Shown one piece after another: positions 51,549 to 60,881 of a DNA stretch of 64,000 bases. The notes beneath the pieces are model-generated. The model searched no databases. It was not told the origin of the DNA and was given only the letters and a program-made list of their open reading frames with translations. The stretch spans positions 1 to 64,000 of the forward strand of contig JAHDHI010000004.1 in the NCBI GenBank assembly GCA_020631395.1, given 5' to 3'. The position numbers were made by a program, and so were the translations under genes. Source of the DNA: Bizionia sp. (GTDB lineage Bacteria; Bacteroidota; Bacteroidia; Flavobacteriales; Flavobacteriaceae). Numbering within the stretch: the stretch's first letter is position 1; every line of letters begins with the position of its first letter.

Positions 51549-52313
51549 ATGAAAAGATTATTTTCTATCCTAGCCATAGTATTTTTAATGGCATTTGGTA
51601 CCGCAAACGCAACTACAAATGCAGCTACAATCGCTACAACAGTAGTTTCCGCAACTCAAGAGACAGATGATGCAACAGAAGAATTGGGTTTTCACCAAGA
51701 ATTAAAGAAACGTTTCATCGAAGGTGGACCAGGCTTCATGGGGATTGTATTGTTATGTTTGATACTTGGTTTGGCGATATGCATAGAAAGAATCATCTTT
51801 TTAAACCTGTCGACTACGAATACAAAGAGACTGACAAGCAATGTTGAGGAAGCTTTGCAATCTGGAGGCATAGAAGCTGCCAAGGAAGTTTGTCGCAATA
51901 CAAAAGGCCCTGTAGCATCTATTTTCTACCAAGGCTTGGACAGAGCAGATGGAGATTTGGAATCTGCAGAAAAAGCAGTTGTTGCCTACGGAGGAGTACA
52001 AATGGGACAATTGGAAAAGAACATATCTTGGATTTCATTGTTTATAGCACTAGCACCAATGTTAGGGTTTATGGGTACGGTAATCGGGATGATTCAAGCC
52101 TTCGATAAGATTCAATCTGCAGGTGGTATGGATGCGACGTTGGTTGCAGGTGGTATTAAAGTAGCACTTTTAACTACGGTATTTGGTCTTATAGTAGCAA
52201 TCATACTTCAAGTATTCTATAACTACATCGTAGCAAAGATAGATAGCATCGTTAATGATATGGAAGATTCTTCTATCACTTTAATGGATATGTTATCGAA
52301 GCATAAAAAGTAA
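51549..52313 (+). CDS. exbB: MotA/TolQ/ExbB-family proton channel
   Basis: A 254-residue protein with an N-terminal cleavable-looking segment and three later membrane helices (GFMGIVLLCLILGLAICIERII, WISLFIALAPMLGFMGTVIGMI, VALLTTVFGLIVAIILQVFYNYIV). The conserved LAPMLGFMGTVIGMIQAF segment lines the pore. It powers TonB-type transport with ExbD. It is the first gene of a four-gene operon, preceded by an AT-rich promoter region. Confidence 0.92.
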   Translation: MKRLFSILAIVFLMAFGTANATTNAATIATTVVSATQETDDATEELGFHQELKKRFIEGGPGFMGIVLLCLILGLAICIERIIFLNLSTTNTKRLTSNVEEALQSGGIEAAKEVCRNTKGPVASIFYQGLDRADGDLESAEKAVVAYGGVQMGQLEKNISWISLFIALAPMLGFMGTVIGMIQAFDKIQSAGGMDATLVAGGIKVALLTTVFGLIVAIILQVFYNYIVAKIDSIVNDMEDSSITLMDMLSKHKK

Positions 52314-52343
52314 TATTGACTAATTTTAAAACTAAATAATAAT

Positions 52344-52805
52344 ATGTATAAGATTTTAAAAATAGTTGCAGGTGTTCTCGGTTTGCTAGGTGTTGTCTTT
52401 TTAGGAAGGATAATGATAGCAGGTGATACGGCACTTAAAGAAGATTATAAGTTGGAAGCAGGAAATTCTGCAATGGTCGATGGCGTTTTCAATCCATTTG
52501 CTACCGTAGCTTACATCGTATTGATATTGATATTGGCCTTTGTCGTGTTCTTCGTAGTAAAGAACTTATTTACAAGTGGGGCAGCCATTAAGAACACTTT
52601 GATAGGTGTTGGGGCTTTTTTAGTCATTTTGTTTATAGCCTATGCGATGTCTGGTGGAGATGCTATGCAATACAAGTACAATGATACGATAGCTACAGAA
52701 GGGCAATCCCAACTAGTTGGAGGAGGCTTGCTGGCTTTCTACATACTAAGTGTAATAGCAGTTGGAGCAATGTTGTTTTCAGGAATTAAAAAAATGATAA
52801 AGTAA
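52344..52805 (+). CDS. Four-helix membrane protein of the Exb operon
   Basis: A 153-residue protein with about four hydrophobic segments (IVAGVLGLLGVVFLGRIMIA, VAYIVLILILAFVVFFVV, TLIGVGAFLVILFIAYAMS, LLAFYILSVIAVGAMLFS). The family is not known to me. It lies between ExbB and the two ExbD genes, 30 bp after exbB and 1 bp before exbD, so it may be a dedicated part of the energiser. Confidence 0.75.
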   Translation: MYKILKIVAGVLGLLGVVFLGRIMIAGDTALKEDYKLEAGNSAMVDGVFNPFATVAYIVLILILAFVVFFVVKNLFTSGAAIKNTLIGVGAFLVILFIAYAMSGGDAMQYKYNDTIATEGQSQLVGGGLLAFYILSVIAVGAMLFSGIKKMIK

Positions 52806-52806
52806 T

Positions 52807-53436
52807 ATGGCAAAAAGATCAGCACCAGAAGTTAATGCAGGCTCGATGGCTGACATTGCCTTCTTGTTACTAATATTTTTCTTGGTAACAACAGATATTG
52901 CGACGGATTCAGGTTTAAACAGAAAGTTGCCGCCTATTAGTGATGAAGTTCCTCCTAAGATAAAGAATAGGAATATCTTTGTCCTCAATGTAAATAGAAA
53001 CAACGAATTGTTGATGACTAGAGCTGGTGAGGAGAAACGAGTACAACTTAAGGATCTTCGTAAGGAAGTCGTGACTTTCTTGGACAATGGAGGCGGAACA
53101 GGAGAAGATGCCTGCAAATACTGTGAAGGAGCAAGAAACCCAGATTCATCGGATAATTTTTCTAAAGCAGTTGTTTCATTGAGTAACGATAGGTTGACGA
53201 AATATAAAACCTACATCTCAGTACAAAACGAGATCATCGCTGCCTACAACGAAATAAGAAATAGGGTATACAAGAGGTTGTACCCCAAATCTGGATTGAA
53301 CTATGTAGAGACCAACAACAGATATCAAGATCCACAAACTAATCCAGATGAAAAGGAGAAGTTGAAAGAGAAGTTGGAAGAAGTAAAAAAGATTGTACCT
53401 CAAATATTCTCTGAAGCAGATACTAAGAAGGGGTAA
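52807..53436 (+). CDS. exbD: ExbD/TolR-family protein, copy 1
   Basis: A 209-residue protein. One N-terminal membrane helix contains the proton-path aspartate (NAGSMADIAFLLLIFFLVTTDI, Asp18). The periplasmic part is longer than usual, with a cysteine pair (DACKYCEGA) and a charged tail (EKEKLKEKLEEVKKIV). It starts 1 bp after the preceding stop codon. Confidence 0.92.
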   Translation: MAKRSAPEVNAGSMADIAFLLLIFFLVTTDIATDSGLNRKLPPISDEVPPKIKNRNIFVLNVNRNNELLMTRAGEEKRVQLKDLRKEVVTFLDNGGGTGEDACKYCEGARNPDSSDNFSKAVVSLSNDRLTKYKTYISVQNEIIAAYNEIRNRVYKRLYPKSGLNYVETNNRYQDPQTNPDEKEKLKEKLEEVKKIVPQIFSEADTKKG

Positions 53437-53455
53437 AAAAACAAAACACAAGATT

Positions 53456-53932
53456 ATGTCTAAATTCAAAAAGAAAAAAGAAGGAGGTTTACCTCCAATT
53501 TCAACAGCATCTTTGCCGGATATCGTGTTTATGTTATTGTTCTTCTTTATGGTGGCTACCGTAATCAAGGAAGACAATTTATTGATTGAAAACAAATTGC
53601 CTTCTGCGGATCAAATAGAAAAACTGGACAAGAAGAGACCCATAAGCTACATCTATGCAGGGAAACCGAGTAGTAGATTTCAAGATATCTATGGTACTGA
53701 AACCAGAATACAGTTGAATGACAAATTTGCTAGACCTAGTGACATAAAAGCATTCATTGCCTCAGAAAGAGCAAATTTGAGAGAAGATCAATTGAACAAG
53801 CTCATCATTGCATTGAAAGTAGACGTCGATGCCAACATGGGATTGATTGGAGACATCAAACAAGAATTGCGTAAAGAAAACGCGTTGAAGATTAATTACA
53901 CGACTAGAAAAGGAGATGCCGTTTCTAATTAA
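53456..53932 (+). CDS. exbD: ExbD/TolR-family protein, copy 2
   Basis: A 158-residue protein starting MSKFKKKKEGGLPPISTASLPDIVFMLLFFFMVATVI, with the membrane helix and key Asp. The ATG at 53456 is preferred to the in-frame upstream ATG inside the previous gene, because it lies 19 bp after that gene and matches the family N-terminus. Having two ExbD copies is usual in Bacteroidota. Confidence 0.9.
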   Translation: MSKFKKKKEGGLPPISTASLPDIVFMLLFFFMVATVIKEDNLLIENKLPSADQIEKLDKKRPISYIYAGKPSSRFQDIYGTETRIQLNDKFARPSDIKAFIASERANLREDQLNKLIIALKVDVDANMGLIGDIKQELRKENALKINYTTRKGDAVSN

Positions 53933-53961
53933 AGCAATTAAACAATATTCTTAATTTTATA

Positions 53962-53998
53962 CAAAAGACGTTTTGACATTCAAAACGTCTTTTGTTTT
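53962..53998 (+). terminator. Terminator of the Exb operon
   Basis: CAAAAGACGTTTTG-acatt-CAAAACGTCTTTTG is a perfect 14-bp stem with a T-rich tail, 29 bp after the last exbD stop codon. Confidence 0.88.
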
Positions 53999-54002
53999 TA
54001 CA

Positions 54003-54010
54003 TACTTTTG
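54003..54010 (+). promoter_or_regulatory. -7 box of the PorT-type gene
   Basis: TACTTTTG is a perfect TAnnTTTG match. Transcription should start near 54017, after the Exb terminator. Confidence 0.5.
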
Positions 54011-54038
54011 TACTGATATGAAACCTAATGTCTATACC

Positions 54039-54749
54039 ATGAAGCATCTACTTGCCTTCCTTTTATGTTTGAGCATGGCTCCTTTGGCCATATGTCAAGA
54101 TGTCGAAAGTGAAGAAGTGGAAACAAAGGTATTGGACAGTTTATACAAGGAAGATCAGTTTTACATAGGCGTCACCTATAATTTGTTGGCGTATAAACCA
54201 AAGGGCGTTTCCCAAAACGGGTTTTCCAGCGGTTTTCATTTTGGTTTCACTAAGGACATGCCAATAAACAAAAGGCGAAATATGGCCATTGGTTTGGGGT
54301 TGGGTTTGTCTTTTAACTCTTTCAACCATAATTTGCTGATTGAAAAAAAGGAAGACAATACCATAGAATTCAATGTCTTGAATGATGCCGAGACTGCATT
54401 TACAAAAAACAAATTCTCCATGCATCTCGTGGAAGTACCTTTGGAATTTAGATGGAGAACTTCTACAGCAGAAGATTATATGTTTTGGCGTATTTACACA
54501 GGTTTTAAATTTGGTTACGTCTTCTCCAATGGTTCGAAGTTTAGAGGAGACCCAAGAAACATCAAACTGAACAACATAGATGCTTTCAATAAGTTTCAAT
54601 ATGGTATAAACCTAAGTGTAGGCTACAATACTTGGAACTTTTATGCATACTACGCCTTGAACCCCATATTTAAAAGTGATTCGAAAATCAATGCTACCAC
54701 AATTGATGCAAAAGCATTGAAAATAGGGTTGATGTTCTACATATTGTAG
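54039..54749 (+). CDS. PorT-type outer-membrane beta-barrel protein
   Basis: A 236-residue protein with signal MKHLLAFLLCLSMAPLAICQ. It has eight-strand-type barrel repeats (FYIGVTYNLLAYKPKGVSQNGFSSGFHFGFTKDMPINKRRNMAIGLGLGLSFNSFNHNL) ending in LKIGLMFYIL. This resembles the PorT family, whose founding member takes part in type IX secretion. The ATG at 54039 is preferred because frames reaching further upstream (to 53973) run into the terminator and promoter; 54018 is an alternative start. Confidence 0.72.
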   Translation: MKHLLAFLLCLSMAPLAICQDVESEEVETKVLDSLYKEDQFYIGVTYNLLAYKPKGVSQNGFSSGFHFGFTKDMPINKRRNMAIGLGLGLSFNSFNHNLLIEKKEDNTIEFNVLNDAETAFTKNKFSMHLVEVPLEFRWRTSTAEDYMFWRIYTGFKFGYVFSNGSKFRGDPRNIKLNNIDAFNKFQYGINLSVGYNTWNFYAYYALNPIFKSDSKINATTIDAKALKIGLMFYIL

Positions 54750-54772
54750 TCAACCTGAATCTACTAGGCTGA

Positions 54773-55378
54773 TTACAGCCAATAATTATACAATATTATT
54801 TGTGGAAAGGCACCTATGAAAGTGCCAATGATCAATTCCATGTTGGAATGCGCCTTCAAATGCAATCTGGATGTAGCAATTGCTCCCATTATAAAGGCAA
54901 TCAATGCCAAAGAACCATTCATGTTTATGCTGAAATGCAAAGAGAGGCCCAAGGCGAACATAAATACTCCAGCTATGGCAATCATATGTATGCTGGCTTT
55001 AAATTCCAATACAGCCAATACAAGGCAGGTTAAAGTGGATATCAAGATGGCCATGAAGAAATAGTACAACTCCACAATTTGATTTGAAGGTAAGACACGC
55101 TTGATCACCAATAGAATGATCACCGAATTTATTACCAATGGAATGACCCGTTCCTTGCTTGTCTTTAGGTATATGGAATGCGTTTTTCCCAATGTTTTAA
55201 GTAGGAAATAGATGAGTATTGGCAACAATATGGTAAGAATGCTCAACGAAATGAGTTTAGCCCTTATGAGTTCATCTGCAAAAAAGCGAGGTGACTTCGA
55301 AAAGTAAAAGATAACGCCTAACAAAGGCATTATGATGGGGTGAAAAACAAAGGATATACTCTTGAGTATTATATTCAT
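54773..55378 (-). CDS. Six-helix membrane protein of unknown function
   Basis: A 201-residue protein with about six membrane segments and conserved-looking KASIHMIAIAG and AHSNMELIIGTFIGAFPQII motifs, reminiscent of PAP2-like membrane phosphatases but without their full signature. Its ATG overlaps the rpoN stop by one base (TAATG), so it is translationally coupled to rpoN. Confidence 0.65.
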   Translation of the reverse strand: MNIILKSISFVFHPIIMPLLGVIFYFSKSPRFFADELIRAKLISLSILTILLPILIYFLLKTLGKTHSIYLKTSKERVIPLVINSVIILLVIKRVLPSNQIVELYYFFMAILISTLTCLVLAVLEFKASIHMIAIAGVFMFALGLSLHFSINMNGSLALIAFIMGAIATSRLHLKAHSNMELIIGTFIGAFPQIILYNYWL

Positions 55379-56838
55379 TATATCTTTTTACGTAAACGAG
55401 CTACAGGTATGTCCAATTGCTCCCTATACTTTGCGACTGTACGACGCGCTATCGGATAGCCTTTTTCCTTTAGTATTTTGGCCAAGGCTTCATCTGTCAG
55501 GGGTTTCTTTTTACTTTCCTCTTCGACGACGGTTTCCAAGATTTTCTTGATTTCCCTTGTGGATACTTCTTCTCCCTGATCGTTTGTCATGGATTCCGAG
55601 AAGAATTCCTTTATCAATTTGGTGCCGTAGGGAGTGTCCACATATTTGCTGTTGGCCACACGAGATACCGTGGAAACATCCATTTCTATTTCGTCTGCAA
55701 TGTCCTTCAGGATCATTGGTCTCAATTTGCGTTCATCTCCAGTCAAAAAGAATTCTTTCTGATAGTGCATTATGGAACTCATGGTAACGAACAATGTCTG
55801 TTGTCTTTGTTTTATGGCTTCAATAAACCATTTTGCAGCGTCCAACTTCTGTTTTATGAACAAGACGGCATCCTTTTGGGATTTGGATTTGTCTTTGGAC
55901 TCTTTGTAGCCTTTCAGCATGTTGTTGTATTCACGAGAGACGTGCAGTTCTGGTGCGTTTCTTCCATTCAAGGTCAATTCCAATTCTCCGTTGACAATTT
56001 TAATGGCAAAATCCGGAACCACATGCTCCACCATCCGATTGTTTCCAGAATAGGATCCTCCAGGTTTTGGGTTCAATCTTTCTATTTCATGAATGGCATC
56101 TTTTAATTGTACCTCTGTGACATCGAATTTTTGCAATAACTTCTTGTAGTGTTTTTTTGTGAACTGCTCGAATGCCTTGTTGATGATGTCTGCCGCCAAT
56201 TCCACATCTGGTGTTTGCTGTTTTCTAGAAAGTTGAATGCTTAGGCATTCTTGCAAATTGCGAGCGCCAACTCCAGCAGGGTCCAATTGGTGTACTATGT
56301 TCAAGACTTGTTCGATCTTGTCTTCGGTGGTATATACGTTTTGGGTGAAGGCCAAATCGTCCATTATGTCACTTAGGTCCCTTCGGATGTACCCGCTTTC
56401 ATCTACACTACCAACTAGGAACTCCGCAATGTCACGTTCGTCATCATTCAAGCGATAGGTATTGAGTTGGGATTTTAGATGTTGCGTAAAGGAGGTGCCA
56501 GAGGCATAGGGGATGCTTTTCTCGTCATCGTCTGCACTGTAGTTGTTTACACTGGTTCTGTAATCCGGAATCTCATCGTCGCTTAGGTAGTCATCAATGT
56601 TTATGTCCTCCGTATTTATGGATTCATTGTCGTCGAATTCATCATTCGTATTGTCGAAATCGTCATCGAACTCATTGTCCTTTTCTTCCTTGCCACTGTC
56701 CAAGGCAGGGTTTTCTTCTAGTTCTTGCTTTAAACGTTGTTCAAATGCTTGTGTAGGCAACTGTATCAACTTCATCAATTGAATTTGTTGTGGCGACAAT
56801 TTTTGCGATAATTTGAACTGTAAATATTGTTTAAGCAT
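55378..56838 (-). CDS. rpoN: RNA polymerase sigma-54 factor
   Basis: A 486-residue sigma-54. N-terminal glutamine-rich activator-contact region (LSQKLSPQQIQLMKLIQLPTQAFEQRLKQELEENPAL) is followed by an acidic linker (about 50-120), a core-binding domain, and a C-terminal DNA-binding region with the RpoN box (ARRTVAKYREQLDIPVARLRK). It needs a bacterial enhancer-binding protein; none is in the window. It overlaps the next gene by one base. Confidence 0.96.
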   Translation of the reverse strand: MLKQYLQFKLSQKLSPQQIQLMKLIQLPTQAFEQRLKQELEENPALDSGKEEKDNEFDDDFDNTNDEFDDNESINTEDINIDDYLSDDEIPDYRTSVNNYSADDDEKSIPYASGTSFTQHLKSQLNTYRLNDDERDIAEFLVGSVDESGYIRRDLSDIMDDLAFTQNVYTTEDKIEQVLNIVHQLDPAGVGARNLQECLSIQLSRKQQTPDVELAADIINKAFEQFTKKHYKKLLQKFDVTEVQLKDAIHEIERLNPKPGGSYSGNNRMVEHVVPDFAIKIVNGELELTLNGRNAPELHVSREYNNMLKGYKESKDKSKSQKDAVLFIKQKLDAAKWFIEAIKQRQQTLFVTMSSIMHYQKEFFLTGDERKLRPMILKDIADEIEMDVSTVSRVANSKYVDTPYGTKLIKEFFSESMTNDQGEEVSTREIKKILETVVEEESKKKPLTDEALAKILKEKGYPIARRTVAKYREQLDIPVARLRKKI

Positions 56839-56865
56839 AGTTCTCTTTAGGGTTTTTATAAAAAT

Positions 56866-56909
56866 AAAAAAACAATCTAAATAATGGTATATAAATAGAT
56901 TGTTTTTGG
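56866..56909 (-). terminator. Terminator of asnS
   Basis: The AACAATCTA / TAGATTGTT stem with a 16-nt loop and T run on the minus strand, 39 bp after the asnS stop. Confidence 0.65.
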
Positions 56910-56947
56910 AAATTACATTGAGATATTTCCGAATTAACGGACTTTTA

Positions 56948-58378
56948 TTAAAACTCAGCGTTTTGCGGTGTTCTTGGATAAGGTATCACATCTCGAATGT
57001 TGCTCATTCCAGTTGCGAACATTACCAAACGTTCAAACCCCAATCCAAATCCTGAATGGACTGCAGTTCCGTATTTGCGTAAGTCCAGATACCACCATAG
57101 TTCTTCTTCGGGAATGTCCAATGCAGCCATCTTGTCCTTTAAGACATCCAAACGTTCTTCACGTTGGGATCCTCCAACGATTTCCCCAATTCCAGGGAAA
57201 AGGATGTCCATGGCACGGACTGTCTTGCCATCTTCATTCAATCGCATGTAGAAGGCCTTGATGTTTGCTGGGTAATCAAACAGTATGACTGGGCATTTAA
57301 AGTGCTTTTCGACTAGAAAACGCTCATGTTCTGACTGTAAATCGGCTCCCCATTCTTCAATGTGGTATTTGAATTTTTTCTTTTTGTTGGGCTTACTGTT
57401 TCTTAAAATGTCTATGGCTTCGGTGTAACTAACACGTTTGAAATTGTTTTCGGTTACGAATTTCAATTTTTCGATCAAACTCAATTCGTTTCTTTCTGCT
57501 TGTGGCTTCGTCTTGTCTTCATCTGCCAAACGCTTGTCCAAAAACTCCAAATCTTCCTTGTTGTTTTCCAACACATGGTTTATTACCGATTTCATGAAAT
57601 CTTCTGCCAAGTCCATATTTCCAGCCAAGTCCATAAAGGCAACCTCGGGTTCAATCATCCAAAATTCAGAGAGGTGACGAGAAGTGTTTGAATTCTCTGC
57701 TCTAAATGTTGGGCCGAAAGTATATACCTTGCCCAATGACATGGCATAGGTTTCCGCTTCCAATTGCCCTGAAACCGTCAAATTGGTGTCTTTTCCAAAA
57801 AAGTTTTGAGAATGGTCAATCTCACCGGATTCCATGAGCGGTGGATTCTTTTGGTCCAACGTACTCACGCGAAACATCTCACCAGCACCTTCTGCATCAC
57901 TTCCTGTGATGATTGGGGTGTGCATATAGTAAAACCCGTTCTCGTTGAAATATTTGTGAACGGCAAATGACAATGCCGATCGTAAACGCATTACGGCACT
58001 AAAGGTATTGGTTCTGGTTCTTAGGTGCGCGTTTTTTCTTAAAAACTCAAAACCATGCTTTCTAGGTTGAATGGGGTAGGTCTCAGGATCGGAATCTCCC
58101 AGTATTTCGATGGAATTTACCGTGATCTCAACGCTTTGTCCCTTTCCTTGACTTTCTACCAAGTTTCCTTTTATATGTACGGCAGCACCAGTTGTGATGC
58201 GTTTTAATATGGATTCGTCCGTATTTTCAAAATCGACCACACATTGGATATTATTAATCGTCGAACCGTCATTTAAAGCAATAAAACGATTGGCTCTGAA
58301 TGTTCTAACCCATCCCTTGATTTCTACTTCTTGCAAAGTGGTCTGTTTTAATAATTGTGCAACTGTACTTGGTGTCAT
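56948..58378 (-). CDS. asnS: Asparaginyl-tRNA synthetase
   Basis: A 476-residue class IIb synthetase. OB-fold anticodon domain (TLQEVEIKGWVRTFRANRFIALNDGSTINNIQCVVDF) precedes the catalytic core with FGPTFRAENSNTSRHLSEFWMIEPE (motif 2) and GFGLGFERLVMFATGMSNIRDVIPYPRTP (motif 3). The ATG at 58378 begins MTPSTVAQLLKQT. A longer open frame to 58714 runs into the next gene in another frame and is not real coding. Confidence 0.96.
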   Translation of the reverse strand: MTPSTVAQLLKQTTLQEVEIKGWVRTFRANRFIALNDGSTINNIQCVVDFENTDESILKRITTGAAVHIKGNLVESQGKGQSVEITVNSIEILGDSDPETYPIQPRKHGFEFLRKNAHLRTRTNTFSAVMRLRSALSFAVHKYFNENGFYYMHTPIITGSDAEGAGEMFRVSTLDQKNPPLMESGEIDHSQNFFGKDTNLTVSGQLEAETYAMSLGKVYTFGPTFRAENSNTSRHLSEFWMIEPEVAFMDLAGNMDLAEDFMKSVINHVLENNKEDLEFLDKRLADEDKTKPQAERNELSLIEKLKFVTENNFKRVSYTEAIDILRNSKPNKKKKFKYHIEEWGADLQSEHERFLVEKHFKCPVILFDYPANIKAFYMRLNEDGKTVRAMDILFPGIGEIVGGSQREERLDVLKDKMAALDIPEEELWWYLDLRKYGTAVHSGFGLGFERLVMFATGMSNIRDVIPYPRTPQNAEF

Positions 58379-58410
58379 TTTATAATTTATTTTAAGTGCA
58401 AATGTAATTT

Positions 58411-60819
58411 TTAATGTTGTTGATCTGTTGTTTCTTCCTCGCTTTCTTCCGGGATGATGTTTATAGAAGGCTCCTTTAGCGTTGTCTTGTTGGCAATGCT
58501 CTTTTCCAGAGAAAGCAACAAGGAGGGCAATAGTAGTAAATTGGAAAGCATTGCAAACAACAATGTTGCAGAGACCAATGCGCCTAATGCCACGGTACCT
58601 CCAAAGCTTGAAATCGTAAATACGGAGAACCCAAAAAACAGGACTATGGACGTGTAAAACATACTTACTCCCGTTTCTCTCAATGCAGCGTAAATGGATT
58701 TCTTTATTTTCCAATTGCTGGCCTGTAGTTCTTGCCTGTATTTTGCCAAGAAATGAATGGTGTCGTCTACCGATATGCCGAAAGCTATGCTGAATACCAG
58801 TATCGTCGATGGTTTTATGGGGACACCCAAATAGCCCATTAGACCTGCAGTAACCACAAGTGGCAACAGATTGGGTATCAGTGATACTACTATCATTCTA
58901 AAAGAACGGAACATATAGGCCATGAATAGCGAAATCAACAAAATGGCCAAGGATAGTGACAAAGCTAGGTTTTTCACCAAATAAGTGGTACCTTTTTGGA
59001 AAACCAATGCTTTCCCCGTCATAGTGACATCATACTTTTCCTTTGGGAATACCTTGTCTATCTTGTTTAGGATGTTCTCTTCGATACGTTTCATCTTATC
59101 CGTACCAATGTCTTTCATAAATGTAGTGATACGCGCATATTGACCAGTGCTATCGACAAAATTACTCAATAGGTTGATGTCCCCCGAAGCTGAATTTTTT
59201 ATGTAGGCAGATAGGAATAGGTTCTCTTGGGAAGTCGGCAATTGGTAATATTTTGGATTTCCATTGGAATAGGCTTGCTTGGAATACTTGACCAAACTGA
59301 CCACAGAGATTGGTTTGGACAGTTCTGGTGTTTCTGTGATCAAATCTTCGAGCTCATTCATACGTTTTAGCGTTGTCAACTTCATCACACCTTTCTTGCG
59401 TTTGGTGTCAATCATTATTTCCAGTGGCATTATTCCATTGAATTCTTCTTCGAAGAAACGGATGTCTTGGAAGAATTCAGCTTTCTTTGGCATGTCCTCA
59501 ATGAGACTTCCAGAGATCTTTATCTTGTAAATTCCTATTATGCATACAATTAGAAGAGCAAGCGATGTGATGTAAATGGTAATTCGTTTTTCTCTAACCA
59601 TACGCTCCATCCAATTGACGAAACCACCAATCCAACGCTTGTTCAAGTGTTCCAAATGGCGTTCCTTTGGGTAAGGTAGAAAAGTATAGATTATGGGTAT
59701 GATGAGTATGCAGAGAATGAAGATGGCGAGAATGCTCAAAGATGCCACGACTCCAAATTCTTTCAAGAGCTTGCTTTCCGTTATTATGAAAGTAGCAAAA
59801 CCAGAAGCAGTGGTTACATTGGTCATTAACGTTGCATTTCCTATTTTGGTTATAACGCGCTGCAATGACTTTACCTTATTGCCATGTAACTTTACCTCGT
59901 GTTGATATTTGTTGATGAGGAAGATGCAGTTTGGTATGCCTATAACGATAATCAATGGAGGAATCAATGCGGTAAGCACCGTAATTTCATATCTAAGGAA
60001 CCCAAGTATGCCCAGAGTCCACATTACACCAACGCAAACAACGATCAATGATATGAATGTAGCTCGGAAGGACCTAAAGAACAAAAAGAAAATCAATGAG
60101 GTTACAAGTAGTGCGGCCACAACGAACAGGCCTATTTCATCAACTATGTTTTGCGAATTGAGAGTCCGTATGTACGGCATCCCAGAAACACGAACATCCA
60201 TGTCGTACCTTTCTTCAAATGCCTTGACATTATTCAAAAGGGTCTTCATTACAAAGTCCTTTCTTTCGGGTTTGTTTATAATGTCCTTTTTTAGATATAT
60301 TGCCGTACGAATGGTCTTTGTTTCCGTATTGAACAAGAAGTTGTCGTAAAAAGGATACTTTTCAAACAGTTCGTTTTGCAGTTTTCCAATTTGTTTCAAT
60401 GAAGTAATGGAGTCTTTGATGAAAGGCTCCAATTCAAATTTCTCCTCTTTGGTATTTTTGACGAGTTTTTGTAAATCTTTGATCGAAACGACAGTTTCTA
60501 CCTCGACTTCGTTTCTGAAGGAATCGGAAAGTGCATTCCAAGCGTTTAGCTTTTCGACGGTGAAAAGAGTGGAGTCTTTAATGCCTAGAACAATCAAATT
60601 TCCTTCTTCACCGAATATTTCAAGGAATTTGTTGTACTCTTGGTTTACTTCATGTTCATCTGGTAGCAAGTTGGCTTCCGTATACGTAAAACGCATGTGT
60701 TTCCATTGCAAGCTGAATATGATGGTAACAAATATTACACCTATTAAAATGGCAATTTTATTGCGCAATATTATTCTTGCTACAATGTCCCAAAATTGTG
60801 TTTTCTTAAGTTTTGACAT
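58411..60819 (-). CDS. MMPL/RND-type exporter (patched-like)
   Basis: An 802-residue protein with 12 predicted membrane helices in two halves, each an N-terminal helix, a periplasmic domain and a five-helix bundle (VAALLVTSLIFFLFFRSFRATFISLIVVCVGVMWTLGILG; ILLISLFMAYMFRSFRMIVVSLIPNLLPLVVTAGLMGYL). The GISVDDTIHFLAKYR segment is family-typical. It is likely to export lipids or other hydrophobic compounds. It lies 32 bp upstream of asnS on the same strand. Confidence 0.87.
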   Translation of the reverse strand: MSKLKKTQFWDIVARIILRNKIAILIGVIFVTIIFSLQWKHMRFTYTEANLLPDEHEVNQEYNKFLEIFGEEGNLIVLGIKDSTLFTVEKLNAWNALSDSFRNEVEVETVVSIKDLQKLVKNTKEEKFELEPFIKDSITSLKQIGKLQNELFEKYPFYDNFLFNTETKTIRTAIYLKKDIINKPERKDFVMKTLLNNVKAFEERYDMDVRVSGMPYIRTLNSQNIVDEIGLFVVAALLVTSLIFFLFFRSFRATFISLIVVCVGVMWTLGILGFLRYEITVLTALIPPLIIVIGIPNCIFLINKYQHEVKLHGNKVKSLQRVITKIGNATLMTNVTTASGFATFIITESKLLKEFGVVASLSILAIFILCILIIPIIYTFLPYPKERHLEHLNKRWIGGFVNWMERMVREKRITIYITSLALLIVCIIGIYKIKISGSLIEDMPKKAEFFQDIRFFEEEFNGIMPLEIMIDTKRKKGVMKLTTLKRMNELEDLITETPELSKPISVVSLVKYSKQAYSNGNPKYYQLPTSQENLFLSAYIKNSASGDINLLSNFVDSTGQYARITTFMKDIGTDKMKRIEENILNKIDKVFPKEKYDVTMTGKALVFQKGTTYLVKNLALSLSLAILLISLFMAYMFRSFRMIVVSLIPNLLPLVVTAGLMGYLGVPIKPSTILVFSIAFGISVDDTIHFLAKYRQELQASNWKIKKSIYAALRETGVSMFYTSIVLFFGFSVFTISSFGGTVALGALVSATLLFAMLSNLLLLPSLLLSLEKSIANKTTLKEPSINIIPEESEEETTDQQH

Positions 60820-60881
60820 AGTACATTTAAACGAGCGTCAAAGGTATGGAAAACAGATATATTTACTATAAAAAAAAGTAT

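Noticed and set aside
53973-54038. Upstream start of the PorT-type gene
   Set aside because: This segment contains the Exb terminator and a -7 promoter box, so it is not translated.
58379-58714. Upstream extension of the asnS frame (about 112 codons)
   Set aside because: It overlaps the 3' end of the MMPL exporter gene in another frame, and the family N-terminus starts at 58378.
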